From CAZTJA01 sp964613745 (GTDB taxonomy: Bacteria > Desulfobacterota > Desulfomonilia > Desulfomonilales > Desulfomonilaceae): a stretch of 64,000 nt of DNA. The first letter of the stretch is position 1. Every line of letters begins with the position of its first letter. The notes beneath the pieces were generated by a model, which ran no database searches, was not told the DNA's origin, and saw nothing but the letters and a program-made list of their open reading frames with translations. Below are positions 37,284 through 45,252 of this stretch, one piece after another. The translations under genes and the position numbers were made by a program. The stretch is taken from the NCBI GenBank assembly GCA_964613745.1, contig CAZTJA010000003.1, positions 1 through 64,000 on the forward strand, written 5' to 3'.

Positions 37284-37600
37284 CTAACTCCTGATTTCAT
37301 AGAAACGGTGGATATTCAAATGAGTTCCATAGAGGAAATCAAACTTGTTCAAGAATATAACCTTGAAATATAGAACAGGGAATAGGGTGCTGCAAGTGTT
37401 TGATAAGAATGATCCTGGGAAAAGGGCTGTGTTAAGGTTTCTTCCGACAAAATTTATGCTGGTTCCGATCAATGCACTAGAAAACCATAAAGTGTATTTC
37501 ACACTTAAATAATCAGAAACATTGGATTAACTAATTTTCGTTCCTTGACATGCCGTCCGGCCTCAGTCATACTACAGCTCGATTCACCACGGGGGTTTTC
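37284..37600. other. Divergent intergenic region, 317 bases
   Basis: It lies between the activase fusion and the DtxR-type gene, both reading away from it, so it must hold both promoters. It is A/T-rich. The only clear element is the AAGTGT/ACACTT inverted repeat at 37490-37506. Confidence 0.6.
37490..37506. promoter_or_regulatory. Candidate operator between the activase and the DtxR-type gene
   Basis: The inverted repeat AAGTGT-n5-ACACTT, 17 bases overall, lies about 100 bases before the regulator. Dyads of this size are usual for dimeric DtxR-type repressors, which often control themselves. It does not match a published MntR or IdeR box that I know. Confidence 0.3.
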
Positions 37601-38350
37601 ATGGATTCGGCTGCACCTTTCCCGGCGCTTACGTCGGCAATGGAAGATTATCTCGAAACAATATATCACCTTGAACAGGAAAGGCGGATTGCCAGAGTTC
37701 GTGATATAGCAGGTAAGCTCGGGGTGAAAATGTCTTCCGTCAGCGCAGCACTCAAAATACTAGGTGCTCGGGGCCTGATAAAATATGATCCACATCAATA
37801 TATTACCCTCACTGACAAAGGGATTACAAAAGCCAAAGAAATAGTCCGGAAGCATGAAGTGCTCAAGCGATTTTTGGTCCGTATTTTAAAAATCGATGAT
37901 TCAGTTGCAGAAGATAATGCCTGCCGAATCGAGCATCACCTTGATCCCGAAGTAATCGAGAAACTCGTTCGGTTCGTTGAGTTCATGGAACTCTGTCCTT
38001 TGGATCAGACCAAGTGGTTGGAGGGAGTCTCAGATAGTTGCGAGGATTGCATTCCATGTTTGGAGGAAGCTCGGCAACGAATGAAGCACAGAGCGGAAGC
38101 TCAGAAAACAGCTCTGGCTGAAGGAATGACTCTGGCTGAAGTTGAAACCGGCTCTCAGGTGCTGGTCGATAACATCAAAGGATCAGCTCGGTTCAAAAAG
38201 CAAATAGCAGAGCAGGGCATTGAAAACGGAGTAATTGTCGAAGTTGAACAAAAGAAGCCTCTCAGCAATGTCATAGGCATCAATATAAAAGGATACCATG
38301 TATCTCTGAATGCCGAAGAAGCGGAACAAATTTTAGTAAAACCGATCTAG
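37601..38350 (+). CDS. DtxR/MntR-type metal-dependent regulator with FeoA domain
   Basis: A 249-residue repressor. The N-terminal winged helix (about 8-65) includes MEDYLETIYHLEQ and VRDIAGKLGVKMSSVSAALKIL. The dimerisation and metal-binding domain follows, with CRIEHHLDP holding the C-x2-E-H metal ligands. The C-terminal 80 residues are a FeoA/SH3-like domain (LVDNIKGSARFKKQIAEQGI). The family senses iron or manganese. An ATG with GGGGG upstream is preferred to one 51 bases earlier that lacks a ribosome site. It is divergent from the activase gene and convergent with mtaB, one base apart. Confidence 0.93.
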   Translation: MDSAAPFPALTSAMEDYLETIYHLEQERRIARVRDIAGKLGVKMSSVSAALKILGARGLIKYDPHQYITLTDKGITKAKEIVRKHEVLKRFLVRILKIDDSVAEDNACRIEHHLDPEVIEKLVRFVEFMELCPLDQTKWLEGVSDSCEDCIPCLEEARQRMKHRAEAQKTALAEGMTLAEVETGSQVLVDNIKGSARFKKQIAEQGIENGVIVEVEQKKPLSNVIGINIKGYHVSLNAEEAEQILVKPI

Positions 38351-38351
38351 T

Positions 38352-39659
38352 TTAAAAAAAACGATCGTTTAATTGGCTACCGAAAACTATTCCAGCACGG
38401 ACCTTCTCGATTTTTACCGAAATCCTCTTTTCTTTTCCTGAAAAATTCCTCAACTGGACGGGGATATAGTTTGCGGTCCTAACAACTGCCGACCCACTCT
38501 CAGAAGATACGGATTCAAGAACGGCATCCAATTTCTCACCTTCGAATCCAACATAAAATCGCTCTCTCATTTCATCCGATAATTCTCGTAAAAGTTTGAC
38601 TCTTAGAGCGGCAGTTTTGGCGGGAACTCTCGGTCTCAGTTCTGATGCCAATGTTCCCGGTCGAGGGGAAAAAGGAAAAACATGCAAGTAGGCCGGTTCA
38701 ATTTGCTTAATCAATTGTAACGTTTTCTCGAAGGAATAGTCGTCTTCACCCGGGAATCCTACCATCACGTCAAACCCGATGCACACATCGGGCATTTTGG
38801 ATTTCAACAATGTAGTCAGATCCAAAACAGATTCTGATGTGTAAGGTCGCAGCATCCTCGACAATATCTTGTTGTCACCGCTTTGGAGGGGAATATGAAA
38901 GTGAGGACACAAGTCCGGCGACGCAGATACGGCTGAAATAAGATGTGGAGTTATTTCCTGAGGTTCGATTGAGCTGAGTCGTATCCGACACCCCGTATCG
39001 AGCGCTGCAAGCATCGAAATCAGCTTACTGAGATTCATGTCCCGTAAGTCCTGACCGTACGCTCCCAAGTGAATACCGGAAACCACTATTTCAGGATACT
39101 CAGCTGCTAATTTCTGAAAGTATTCATTTACAAGCGAAGGATCCATACTGCGCGAGGGTCCTCTTGCAATGGGGACGATGCAATACGCGCAACCTTGTGA
39201 ACATCCGTCTTGGATTTTAAGGTAAGTCCTATATCTTCCCGGAATCGATTGTATGCCGAGATCGCCATAATGTGTGCAATTCACGGACGGCAGAGAAAAC
39301 AGCTCAGATTCAAAATCATTGCTGATTAAATGTAAAAAATTCTCTTTGGCCAGTGTTCCTAAAATGCGTGCGTTGGGAGCTATTTTTCTGATCGAATCGG
39401 AGTTCACTTCAGCGAGGCATCCAGTGACTATCAGTTTGGCGTCGGGATATTTTTCGCTAATCGATTTCACCAGGCGTCTCGATTTACCTTCTGCTTTGCC
39501 GGTGACACAGCACGTGTGTACTAGAATGAGCCCGGGGTCATCGTCTTCGGAAAAAGAATACCCTTGAGATTGAAGAATTGATTTCAAAGCGGCCGCTTCG
39601 GCTTGGTTTACCTTGCATCCAAGAACCCGAACAGCGGCATTGCCTTTTTGCGCTTTCAT
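38352..39659 (-). CDS. mtaB: tRNA t6A37 methylthiotransferase MtaB
   Basis: A radical-SAM enzyme that converts t6A to ms2t6A in tRNA. The N-terminal UPF0004 domain carries its three cluster cysteines in LGCKVNQAEA, HTCCVTGKAEGKSR and VTGCLAEV. The radical-SAM motif is CSQGCAYC near residue 153. The GFPGEDDYSFEKTL segment and a C-terminal TRAM-like region complete the usual 435-residue layout. The CKVNQ opening and domain order favour MtaB over MiaB or RimO. Confidence 0.95.
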   Translation of the reverse strand: MKAQKGNAAVRVLGCKVNQAEAAALKSILQSQGYSFSEDDDPGLILVHTCCVTGKAEGKSRRLVKSISEKYPDAKLIVTGCLAEVNSDSIRKIAPNARILGTLAKENFLHLISNDFESELFSLPSVNCTHYGDLGIQSIPGRYRTYLKIQDGCSQGCAYCIVPIARGPSRSMDPSLVNEYFQKLAAEYPEIVVSGIHLGAYGQDLRDMNLSKLISMLAALDTGCRIRLSSIEPQEITPHLISAVSASPDLCPHFHIPLQSGDNKILSRMLRPYTSESVLDLTTLLKSKMPDVCIGFDVMVGFPGEDDYSFEKTLQLIKQIEPAYLHVFPFSPRPGTLASELRPRVPAKTAALRVKLLRELSDEMRERFYVGFEGEKLDAVLESVSSESGSAVVRTANYIPVQLRNFSGKEKRISVKIEKVRAGIVFGSQLNDRFF

Positions 39660-39717
39660 AATCCGTTGACACCGTTTTGACTTAATGGAGCATAAATGCT
39701 ATCAAATTCGGAGAAAA

Positions 39718-39764
39718 CCGGCAACGACCCCAGCGGGTTGGGCCGGAGCTCTGGATTCCGGAGG
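39718..39764 (+). promoter_or_regulatory. Possible leader fold over a ribosome site
   Basis: CCGGC-n4-ACCC-CAGC-GGGT-n3-GCCGG (39718-39746) forms a two-step hairpin. A competing stem CCGGA (39743-39747) / TCCGG (39757-39761) would occupy two bases of the GGAGG ribosome site of the next gene. The folds share bases and exclude each other, so translation could be switched. This is from base-pairing only. Confidence 0.3.
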
Positions 39765-39768
39765 CACT

Positions 39769-40290
39769 ATGGTATGTTCAAAGCGCATAGTCTTACTTTT
39801 TAGTCTTCTGTTAGTTTTATCTACTCCGTTATGGGCTCAAGACGACACCAAGGGTTCCGACAAAGGCCCTTCCACTCTTGAACAGTTCCAATCAATAGCG
39901 GAGCTTGCAATTCCATCCGGCTTTTCCGAAGAGCCTTCCGAAGATTCTGGAGTGATCAAGTTCAAGAAAGATACCGGTGAAATTCTCATTGTGATAGGTG
40001 ACTTGTTTTCCGAGTCCAGCACAGATTTGATGAAGATGCTCAAAGAAGGAGCGGAAAAGAACAAGAACATTGAAGAGGTAAAAGGGCTAGAGGTCAAAAA
40101 CGGATCGGCATTTTTTTACAAAGAGAAAAAGCCCGAAGACAATGTACGTCTACTTACCTGGCGAATCGTTGCAATTACCGATTCCAGAGTCATCAACATA
40201 GACTTTACGGCACCGGCAGGAGATTTTGAAAAGTATATCAAGGATTTCGAAGATGCCCTGAGGTCGTTCAATATAAAATCTCCGTCCTAA
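39769..40290 (+). CDS. Secreted PsbP/DcrB-like protein
   Basis: A 173-residue exported protein with a signal peptide (about residues 1-24, ending TPLWAQ). The mature domain shows a PsbP/DcrB-like pattern: IPSGFSEEPSEDSGVIKF at the start, then FYKEKKPEDNVRLLTWRIV, and FTAPAGDFEKYIKDFEDALRSFNI at the end. This fold occurs in lipoproteins and periplasmic proteins of uncertain role. GGAGG supports the ATG over one 84 bases upstream. It sits 12 bases before selA, so the two are probably co-transcribed. Confidence 0.82.
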   Translation: MVCSKRIVLLFSLLLVLSTPLWAQDDTKGSDKGPSTLEQFQSIAELAIPSGFSEEPSEDSGVIKFKKDTGEILIVIGDLFSESSTDLMKMLKEGAEKNKNIEEVKGLEVKNGSAFFYKEKKPEDNVRLLTWRIVAITDSRVINIDFTAPAGDFEKYIKDFEDALRSFNIKSPS

Positions 40291-40302
40291 TCAGGATCCC
40301 TT

Positions 40303-41715
40303 ATGCCCGAAATTTCTGCATTGCTCCGGTCAATCCCTTCGGTAGACAGACTTCTTCAGCACGAGTCTTTTGCTCCCCTCCTCAAGCGGTACTCGCAGGC
40401 ATTAATCAAGGAAAAGCTCCAACACTGTCTAGATTCGATTCGCAGCAAAATTCGTTCGGAGAATGTCGTTTTATCCCCGTCCGATGTTTCACCGGAATCC
40501 ATTGCCGCTGCAACGGAAGGGCTCCTGAAAAAATCCTATGGTCCAAAGCTCAAAAACGTAATCAATGCAACCGGGGTTATTGTCCATACCAATTTGGGAC
40601 GTTCTCCCTTGTCTAAGAGAGTGGTCGAAAGAATCGCCCAAGCTGCATCTGAATATTCCAATCTCGAATACAATCTCGATGAGGGTCGAAGAGGTGAGCG
40701 AAATGCGCATCTCCGTGAATTGATTAAACAGTTGACCGGCGCAGAATCAGCAATAGCCGTGAACAACAATGCGGCTGCAGTTCTCTTGGCATTATCCAGC
40801 TTGGCATTCGGAAAAGAGGTAATCGTTTCCAGAGGCGAACTCATCGAGATAGGCGGATCTTTTCGTATACCGGATGTCATGAGCCGCTCCGGCGCAATCT
40901 TGCGTGAAGTGGGAACTACAAACCGGACTCACCCGAAAGATTACGTGCAGGCAATCAATGAAAAAACGGCCCTGATATTAAAAGTCCACACGAGCAATTA
41001 CCGAATCACAGGTTTCACCAAGGAAGTGAGTCTCGAAGAATTGGCGGAAATCGGCGCCTCTCATGGATTACCTACCATGATGGACTTAGGCAGCGGTTGC
41101 CTGATCGATCTTTCGGCATACGGTCTTTCCGAGGAAATCACGGTTCAGGATGTTGTTGCAAAGGGTATCGATGTAATAAGTTTCAGCGGTGATAAGCTCC
41201 TTGGAGGGCCCCAAGCCGGCATTCTTTGTGGCAAGGCGGAATTGATAGAAAAGATGCGTACTAATGCGCTTGCCCGCGCTTTGAGAATGGACAAACTGAC
41301 CCTTGCGGGATTGGAAGCAACCCTCATCGAATATACCCGGCCGGAGGGTCCAACCACCTCTATACCTACACTTAACATGATCACTAGATCGGTCGAACGA
41401 CTGGAATCCGATGCCGTTGCTCTTCTAGAGGAGCTGAGAGAGGCTATGGGGAAAGATGCAGAAATTGGCGTCGAACCGGGAATAGCTCGAGTGGGGGGAG
41501 GCGCACTTCCCATGAGCGACCTACCGGGGCCGCGTGTCTCAGTCAAAATCCGAAACATGTCCGCAGCTGCACTGGAAAGAAGACTCAGGTTAGGAGAACC
41601 GCCCCTAATTGTCTTAGTCAAGGATGATCGTGTGCTGCTCGATCCAAGAACTTTGTTGCCCGGCCAGATAGGCGAAGTCACGCAATTGATTAAAGTTGCA
41701 TCTCTTCCTAAATGA
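40303..41715 (+). CDS. selA: L-seryl-tRNA(Sec) selenium transferase SelA
   Basis: SelA is the PLP enzyme that turns seryl-tRNA(Sec) into selenocysteyl-tRNA. The 470-residue protein has the N-terminal tRNA-binding domain, NATGVIVHTNLGRSPLS near residue 87, AVNNNAAAVLLAL, and the PLP lysine in SFSGDKLLGGPQAG near 298. RIPDVMSRSGA and VGTTNRTH are further SelA signatures. Its presence means the organism makes selenoproteins. selB, selD and tRNA-Sec are not in this window. Confidence 0.97.
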   Translation: MPEISALLRSIPSVDRLLQHESFAPLLKRYSQALIKEKLQHCLDSIRSKIRSENVVLSPSDVSPESIAAATEGLLKKSYGPKLKNVINATGVIVHTNLGRSPLSKRVVERIAQAASEYSNLEYNLDEGRRGERNAHLRELIKQLTGAESAIAVNNNAAAVLLALSSLAFGKEVIVSRGELIEIGGSFRIPDVMSRSGAILREVGTTNRTHPKDYVQAINEKTALILKVHTSNYRITGFTKEVSLEELAEIGASHGLPTMMDLGSGCLIDLSAYGLSEEITVQDVVAKGIDVISFSGDKLLGGPQAGILCGKAELIEKMRTNALARALRMDKLTLAGLEATLIEYTRPEGPTTSIPTLNMITRSVERLESDAVALLEELREAMGKDAEIGVEPGIARVGGGALPMSDLPGPRVSVKIRNMSAAALERRLRLGEPPLIVLVKDDRVLLDPRTLLPGQIGEVTQLIKVASLPK

Positions 41716-41720
41716 AATTT

Positions 41721-41757
41721 GGCCGATTTTCGGGAATCCGGATCCCGAAAATCGGCC
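41721..41757 (+). terminator. Very strong hairpin after selA
   Basis: A perfect 15-bp stem, GGCCGATTTTCGGGA / TCCCGAAAATCGGCC, with a 7-base loop, lies 5 bases after the selA stop. It lacks a T-run, so it resembles an I-shaped terminator or an mRNA stabiliser. Confidence 0.75.
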
Positions 41758-41844
41758 CATACAGTTGTCCACCGAATGTAAGTCCCTTACACCCCCTTTG
41801 ATGATTTTCCGATCAACCCATCGTCACTTACCCATCATGAGTTG

Positions 41845-42234
41845 CTATAAAAGCTCAAACAAAAGTTGATCCTTATTGATCACCTTTAATTTCGGAGCCG
41901 AAAAAACACGGTTGGGGCTCATTAGAGCGATCAACCCGCGTGAGCATTTTTCCAAAGCTCTTCTGGGTGAACTCTCGCTGAAAGTATAAGAATATACCAG
42001 CTTGCCGTCATTCGATCCGCAGTAAATGATGGCCCCGTACAGGGCTGCATCCCGCTCCGCCAGATCGGGCGACTTTTCCACCGAATTAGGTGACAAGTTC
42101 CTTGTCTTCCATTCATTTAGAATCTGTACAAAATCCGAGTGAGCTTCACATTTCCCTGTTACGAGTTCCGCAATCGCAACGTTTATCAAGAGTGTCGAAA
42201 TCAGCGTTAATGTTATAAATCCGATCTTGAACAT
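41845..42234 (-). CDS. Small secreted protein, unknown
   Basis: A 129-residue protein with an N-terminal signal peptide (about 1-21, ending NVAIAE). The mature part contains three cysteines (GKCEAH, IIYCGSND and EKCSRG), at least two of which may pair in the periplasm. AAGGAC precedes the ATG. I do not recognise the family. It is convergent with selA. Confidence 0.7.
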   Translation of the reverse strand: MFKIGFITLTLISTLLINVAIAELVTGKCEAHSDFVQILNEWKTRNLSPNSVEKSPDLAERDAALYGAIIYCGSNDGKLVYSYTFSESSPRRALEKCSRGLIALMSPNRVFSAPKLKVINKDQLLFELL

Positions 42235-42303
42235 ACATGTCCTTTGTGAAGCTTGTTGTAACCAGAAAGGTATTAGCTAAACACTGTCGGCCCCGATCCC
42301 GTT

Positions 42304-42597
42304 TCAACCGAGTGCGGATCTAACTACTGGTTCCTCACGACCGAAATCAGCCTCGGTTTCCTTTAACCGGCTTCTATTGAGCAAACTCAGAAAACCCCAG
42401 ACGAGAAGAAGTAACATTGGAGAAAACAGCACAAGAGCGCACAAGAGCCCGAGAAACCCATAGCTTGCAATTATTGAATAGGCAACTCCACCCAATAGAA
42501 TTGCCCCAAGCGGCCCCAACAACAAATACCAACTAAGTATCATCCAGGTCCCCAGTAGGTGACCGGCGTTTCCATTCAATCCTGATCTTGAATACAC
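42304..42597 (-). CDS. Small membrane protein, unknown
   Basis: A 97-residue protein with about two long hydrophobic stretches (residues 16-45 and 48-72) and a charged tail. It starts with GTG behind GGGGG. The similar arrangement and shared strand with the preceding small secreted protein suggest a unit of two, but no family is recognised. Confidence 0.55.
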   Translation of the reverse strand: MYSRSGLNGNAGHLLGTWMILSWYLLLGPLGAILLGGVAYSIIASYGFLGLLCALVLFSPMLLLLVWGFLSLLNRSRLKETEADFGREEPVVRSALG

Positions 42598-43023
42598 GAT
42601 TGCCCCCAGAGTTATGCTGATAAAGATAACTTGGATTGATTGTTGACGTTGAATTGTAAGGTCTAGACTAACTTACAAACAACGTGGCTCGGATTCAAAA
42701 GTATATTCTTGGGAGGGGAATTTACGGCAAACCTATTTTTCAGCTCCAGCATCCTTCCCCCCCGGGATTTTCCAGAATGCTGGAACCGAACAGCAATGTC
42801 GCCGACAATTTGTTTTGCGAACGGCGTCGGCTAGATTTGTACTGAGCACTAATCGTGCCAATAAACTAACATTTTGTGATTCGTCTGAGTCAGTTTGGAT
42901 CAGGAAAGATGCTGCTGGATTAATCGTGTTCTTGATAAACCGAAGTGAAGCTGGATTATTTTATGGTTGCAAATCACACAAGTAGCTAAGAACCCGGAAT
43001 TACACGTTAGTCTTGGGTGGGAA
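42598..43023. other. Intergenic stretch, 426 bases
   Basis: No supported gene. An inverted repeat, TTGTAAG / CTTACAA (42654-42678, enclosing GTCTAGAC), lies just upstream of the small membrane protein gene and could be its operator. A longer-loop hairpin, TCCAGCAT / ATGCTGGA, is at 42745-42784. Confidence 0.6.
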
Positions 43024-45246
43024 TCAACCGTTACCGGTTGCTTTCCAACCGGATAGTCGTAACTGCCGTATATGATGTTTAATGGATTCACGCGTTATTC
43101 CTAATAATTGTGCCGCTTGGGTCACATTCCCTGCGGATCTATTCAGAGCGGCAATAATGAGCTTTTTTTTCGTCTCATTCAAAACATCAGGCAATGACTT
43201 TGTGAGTTCATCAATCGTATCAGCATTGCCTGAAGGCACGCCCGGAGCCGTCATTTCATTTCCAAAAAGTAAATGATCCGCGGTGATTGTGTTGCCGCGT
43301 CCTAAGATTAGCGCCCGCTCTAAAATGTTTCTTAATTCCCTAACGTTCCCGGGCCATCTGTACTTTAACATGGCCTTCATGGCGTCGGAACTTACTTCCG
43401 GTTGCTTCGGTAATCCCAATTTGCCGGTTAGTGTTTCCAGAAGACCATTGGTGAGTAGCGGCAAATCTTCTAATCGCTCCCTCAATGCCGGGACATGGAT
43501 CACGAAAACATTTAGTCGATAATATAGATCCTTTCGAAAATCTCCTTTGCCGACTGCCTCTTCCAGATTGCGGTTTGTAGCGGCAAGCAATCGTACATCC
43601 ACGGTTATAAGCTTTTCGCCGCCAACTCTCGTGAAAGAATTTGAATCAAGAAATGTTAACAGCTTTGCTTGGAGATAAGGTGCAAGCTCCCCAACTTCAT
43701 TCAAAAGGAGGGTGCCTCCTTCAGCCAATTCCAACAGTCCTCGTTTTCGGCCCCGTGCTCCGGTGAAAGCCCCCGGTTCATGCCCGAACAGTTCCGATTC
43801 CGCCAATTCACGGGTCAATGAAGCACAATTGACATTAAAAAATGGACCTTTTGATCGGGGAGAGCGATCATGAAGATACCTGGCTAGGTAGTCTTTCCCA
43901 CAACCACTTTCTCCCAATAAAAGAACGGTGCTGTTCGTGATGGCCACCCGGAGGACCTGGGTCAAAACTTCTCTCATACGCATTGAAACATAGTCTTCCG
44001 ATACTGAAGCTTTCATACGCATGAAGCGGCGTCGATCGGTAATGTCCCTGACCACTCCGCATAGGCCTACGATTTCTTCGTCAGCCCCCTTCATGGGAGA
44101 TCTAAGAATGCTGTAGATTCGTGTTCTATCTTTGAATGTCAGGCTATGTTCAGACTCTACGACATTTCCATTCAATACTCTTAATTCTTGATCTCGAACG
44201 CTCTCCGCATAGTCAGGACCGAAAAGCTCCTGGTCCGTTTGACCCAACACGTTCTCCGCCGTCAAATGTAATTCCCTGAGCATGCTTGGATTTGCCAAAG
44301 TGTACCTAAGTTGCCTGTCCTTAACGAAAATTCCATCTTGAGCCTGCTGAAAAACGGTTCTAAAAAGCTCTTCACTCAGATGCAATGCTCTTTCAATTTT
44401 TTTGCGTTCGGAAATATCGTGAAGGACAATCACCAGACCGGCGGGTTTATTCTCATGATCATTGTAACGAGAGCTGCTCAAAGTGACGTCAAGAACTCGG
44501 CCGTCCTTGCATAGACGACGAGTCTCAAGACCTCTAAGGGGGACGCCTGTCTTTGCTACCAACTCCATCTTTGAAAAGGAATTATCAACGGAATCTTCTG
44601 GAAAATACGGCACACGCTTGCCTTTGACCTCTTCAAGAGTCCATCCAAAAACTCGCGTAAATGAAGGGCTCAGGTGTTGAACCCTTCCTTTGAGATCATA
44701 TATGACTACCGCATCAGCCGAGGCATTAACAAACGAACTGTAAATTTCTTCTCTTCGCCTTGATTCTGCATATAGCTGCCTGCACTCTGTCTGACTTTGC
44801 TCGAGCTCTTCTGTTCTTTCCTCTACTGCTCTTTCGAGTATTTGTGTATGCAACTTGATCTTGTCGCTTGCCTCTTTCATTCTGATGAGACTGGAAACTC
44901 GGACGCTCAACTCAAGTTTGTCTATGGGCTTCGATATAAAATCATTTGCTCCTGCTTTCACGGCCTCAAGTCTATCTTCTTTGTCTGAGAGAACCGTGGT
45001 CATAAGCACGGGAATATCATGGAATTCCGCATGAGCCCGGATGCGTCGACATACCTCGAACCCGTTCATCTCAGGCATGAGCACATCAAGAAGTATGAGA
45101 TCAATCTCGGGGTTGAGCTTTTCCAAAGCTTCCATCCCGCTTTCGGCCGTGTCCGTATGATATCCGAGTGATTCGAGCATACTTCTGAGCAGAATATGGT
45201 TATGGGGTTCATCGTCTACTATGAGAATCCGATTTTCCAATCCCAA
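43024..45246 (-). CDS. Sigma-54 response regulator with two PAS domains
   Basis: A 740-residue NtrC-type activator. Order: receiver domain (about 5-120; phospho-acceptor aspartate in DLILLDVLMP), a helical linker, PAS (about 168-285), PAS (about 290-405), sigma-54 AAA+ domain (about 425-655) and a Fis-type helix-turn-helix at the C-terminus (NVTQAAQLLGITRESIKHHI). The AAA+ domain has Walker A GESGCGKD and an intact GAFTGA loop for sigma-54 contact. The Walker B motif reads GTLLLNEV, with N where D is usual. It starts with TTG and lies 6 bases after the kinase gene, its likely partner. Confidence 0.93.
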   Translation of the reverse strand: MGLENRILIVDDEPHNHILLRSMLESLGYHTDTAESGMEALEKLNPEIDLILLDVLMPEMNGFEVCRRIRAHAEFHDIPVLMTTVLSDKEDRLEAVKAGANDFISKPIDKLELSVRVSSLIRMKEASDKIKLHTQILERAVEERTEELEQSQTECRQLYAESRRREEIYSSFVNASADAVVIYDLKGRVQHLSPSFTRVFGWTLEEVKGKRVPYFPEDSVDNSFSKMELVAKTGVPLRGLETRRLCKDGRVLDVTLSSSRYNDHENKPAGLVIVLHDISERKKIERALHLSEELFRTVFQQAQDGIFVKDRQLRYTLANPSMLRELHLTAENVLGQTDQELFGPDYAESVRDQELRVLNGNVVESEHSLTFKDRTRIYSILRSPMKGADEEIVGLCGVVRDITDRRRFMRMKASVSEDYVSMRMREVLTQVLRVAITNSTVLLLGESGCGKDYLARYLHDRSPRSKGPFFNVNCASLTRELAESELFGHEPGAFTGARGRKRGLLELAEGGTLLLNEVGELAPYLQAKLLTFLDSNSFTRVGGEKLITVDVRLLAATNRNLEEAVGKGDFRKDLYYRLNVFVIHVPALRERLEDLPLLTNGLLETLTGKLGLPKQPEVSSDAMKAMLKYRWPGNVRELRNILERALILGRGNTITADHLLFGNEMTAPGVPSGNADTIDELTKSLPDVLNETKKKLIIAALNRSAGNVTQAAQLLGITRESIKHHIRQLRLSGWKATGNG

Positions 45247-45252
45247 GTTCCT

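Noticed and set aside
41145..41681. Minus-strand 178-codon frame
   Set aside because: Antisense to selA, without ribosome site or recognisable domain.
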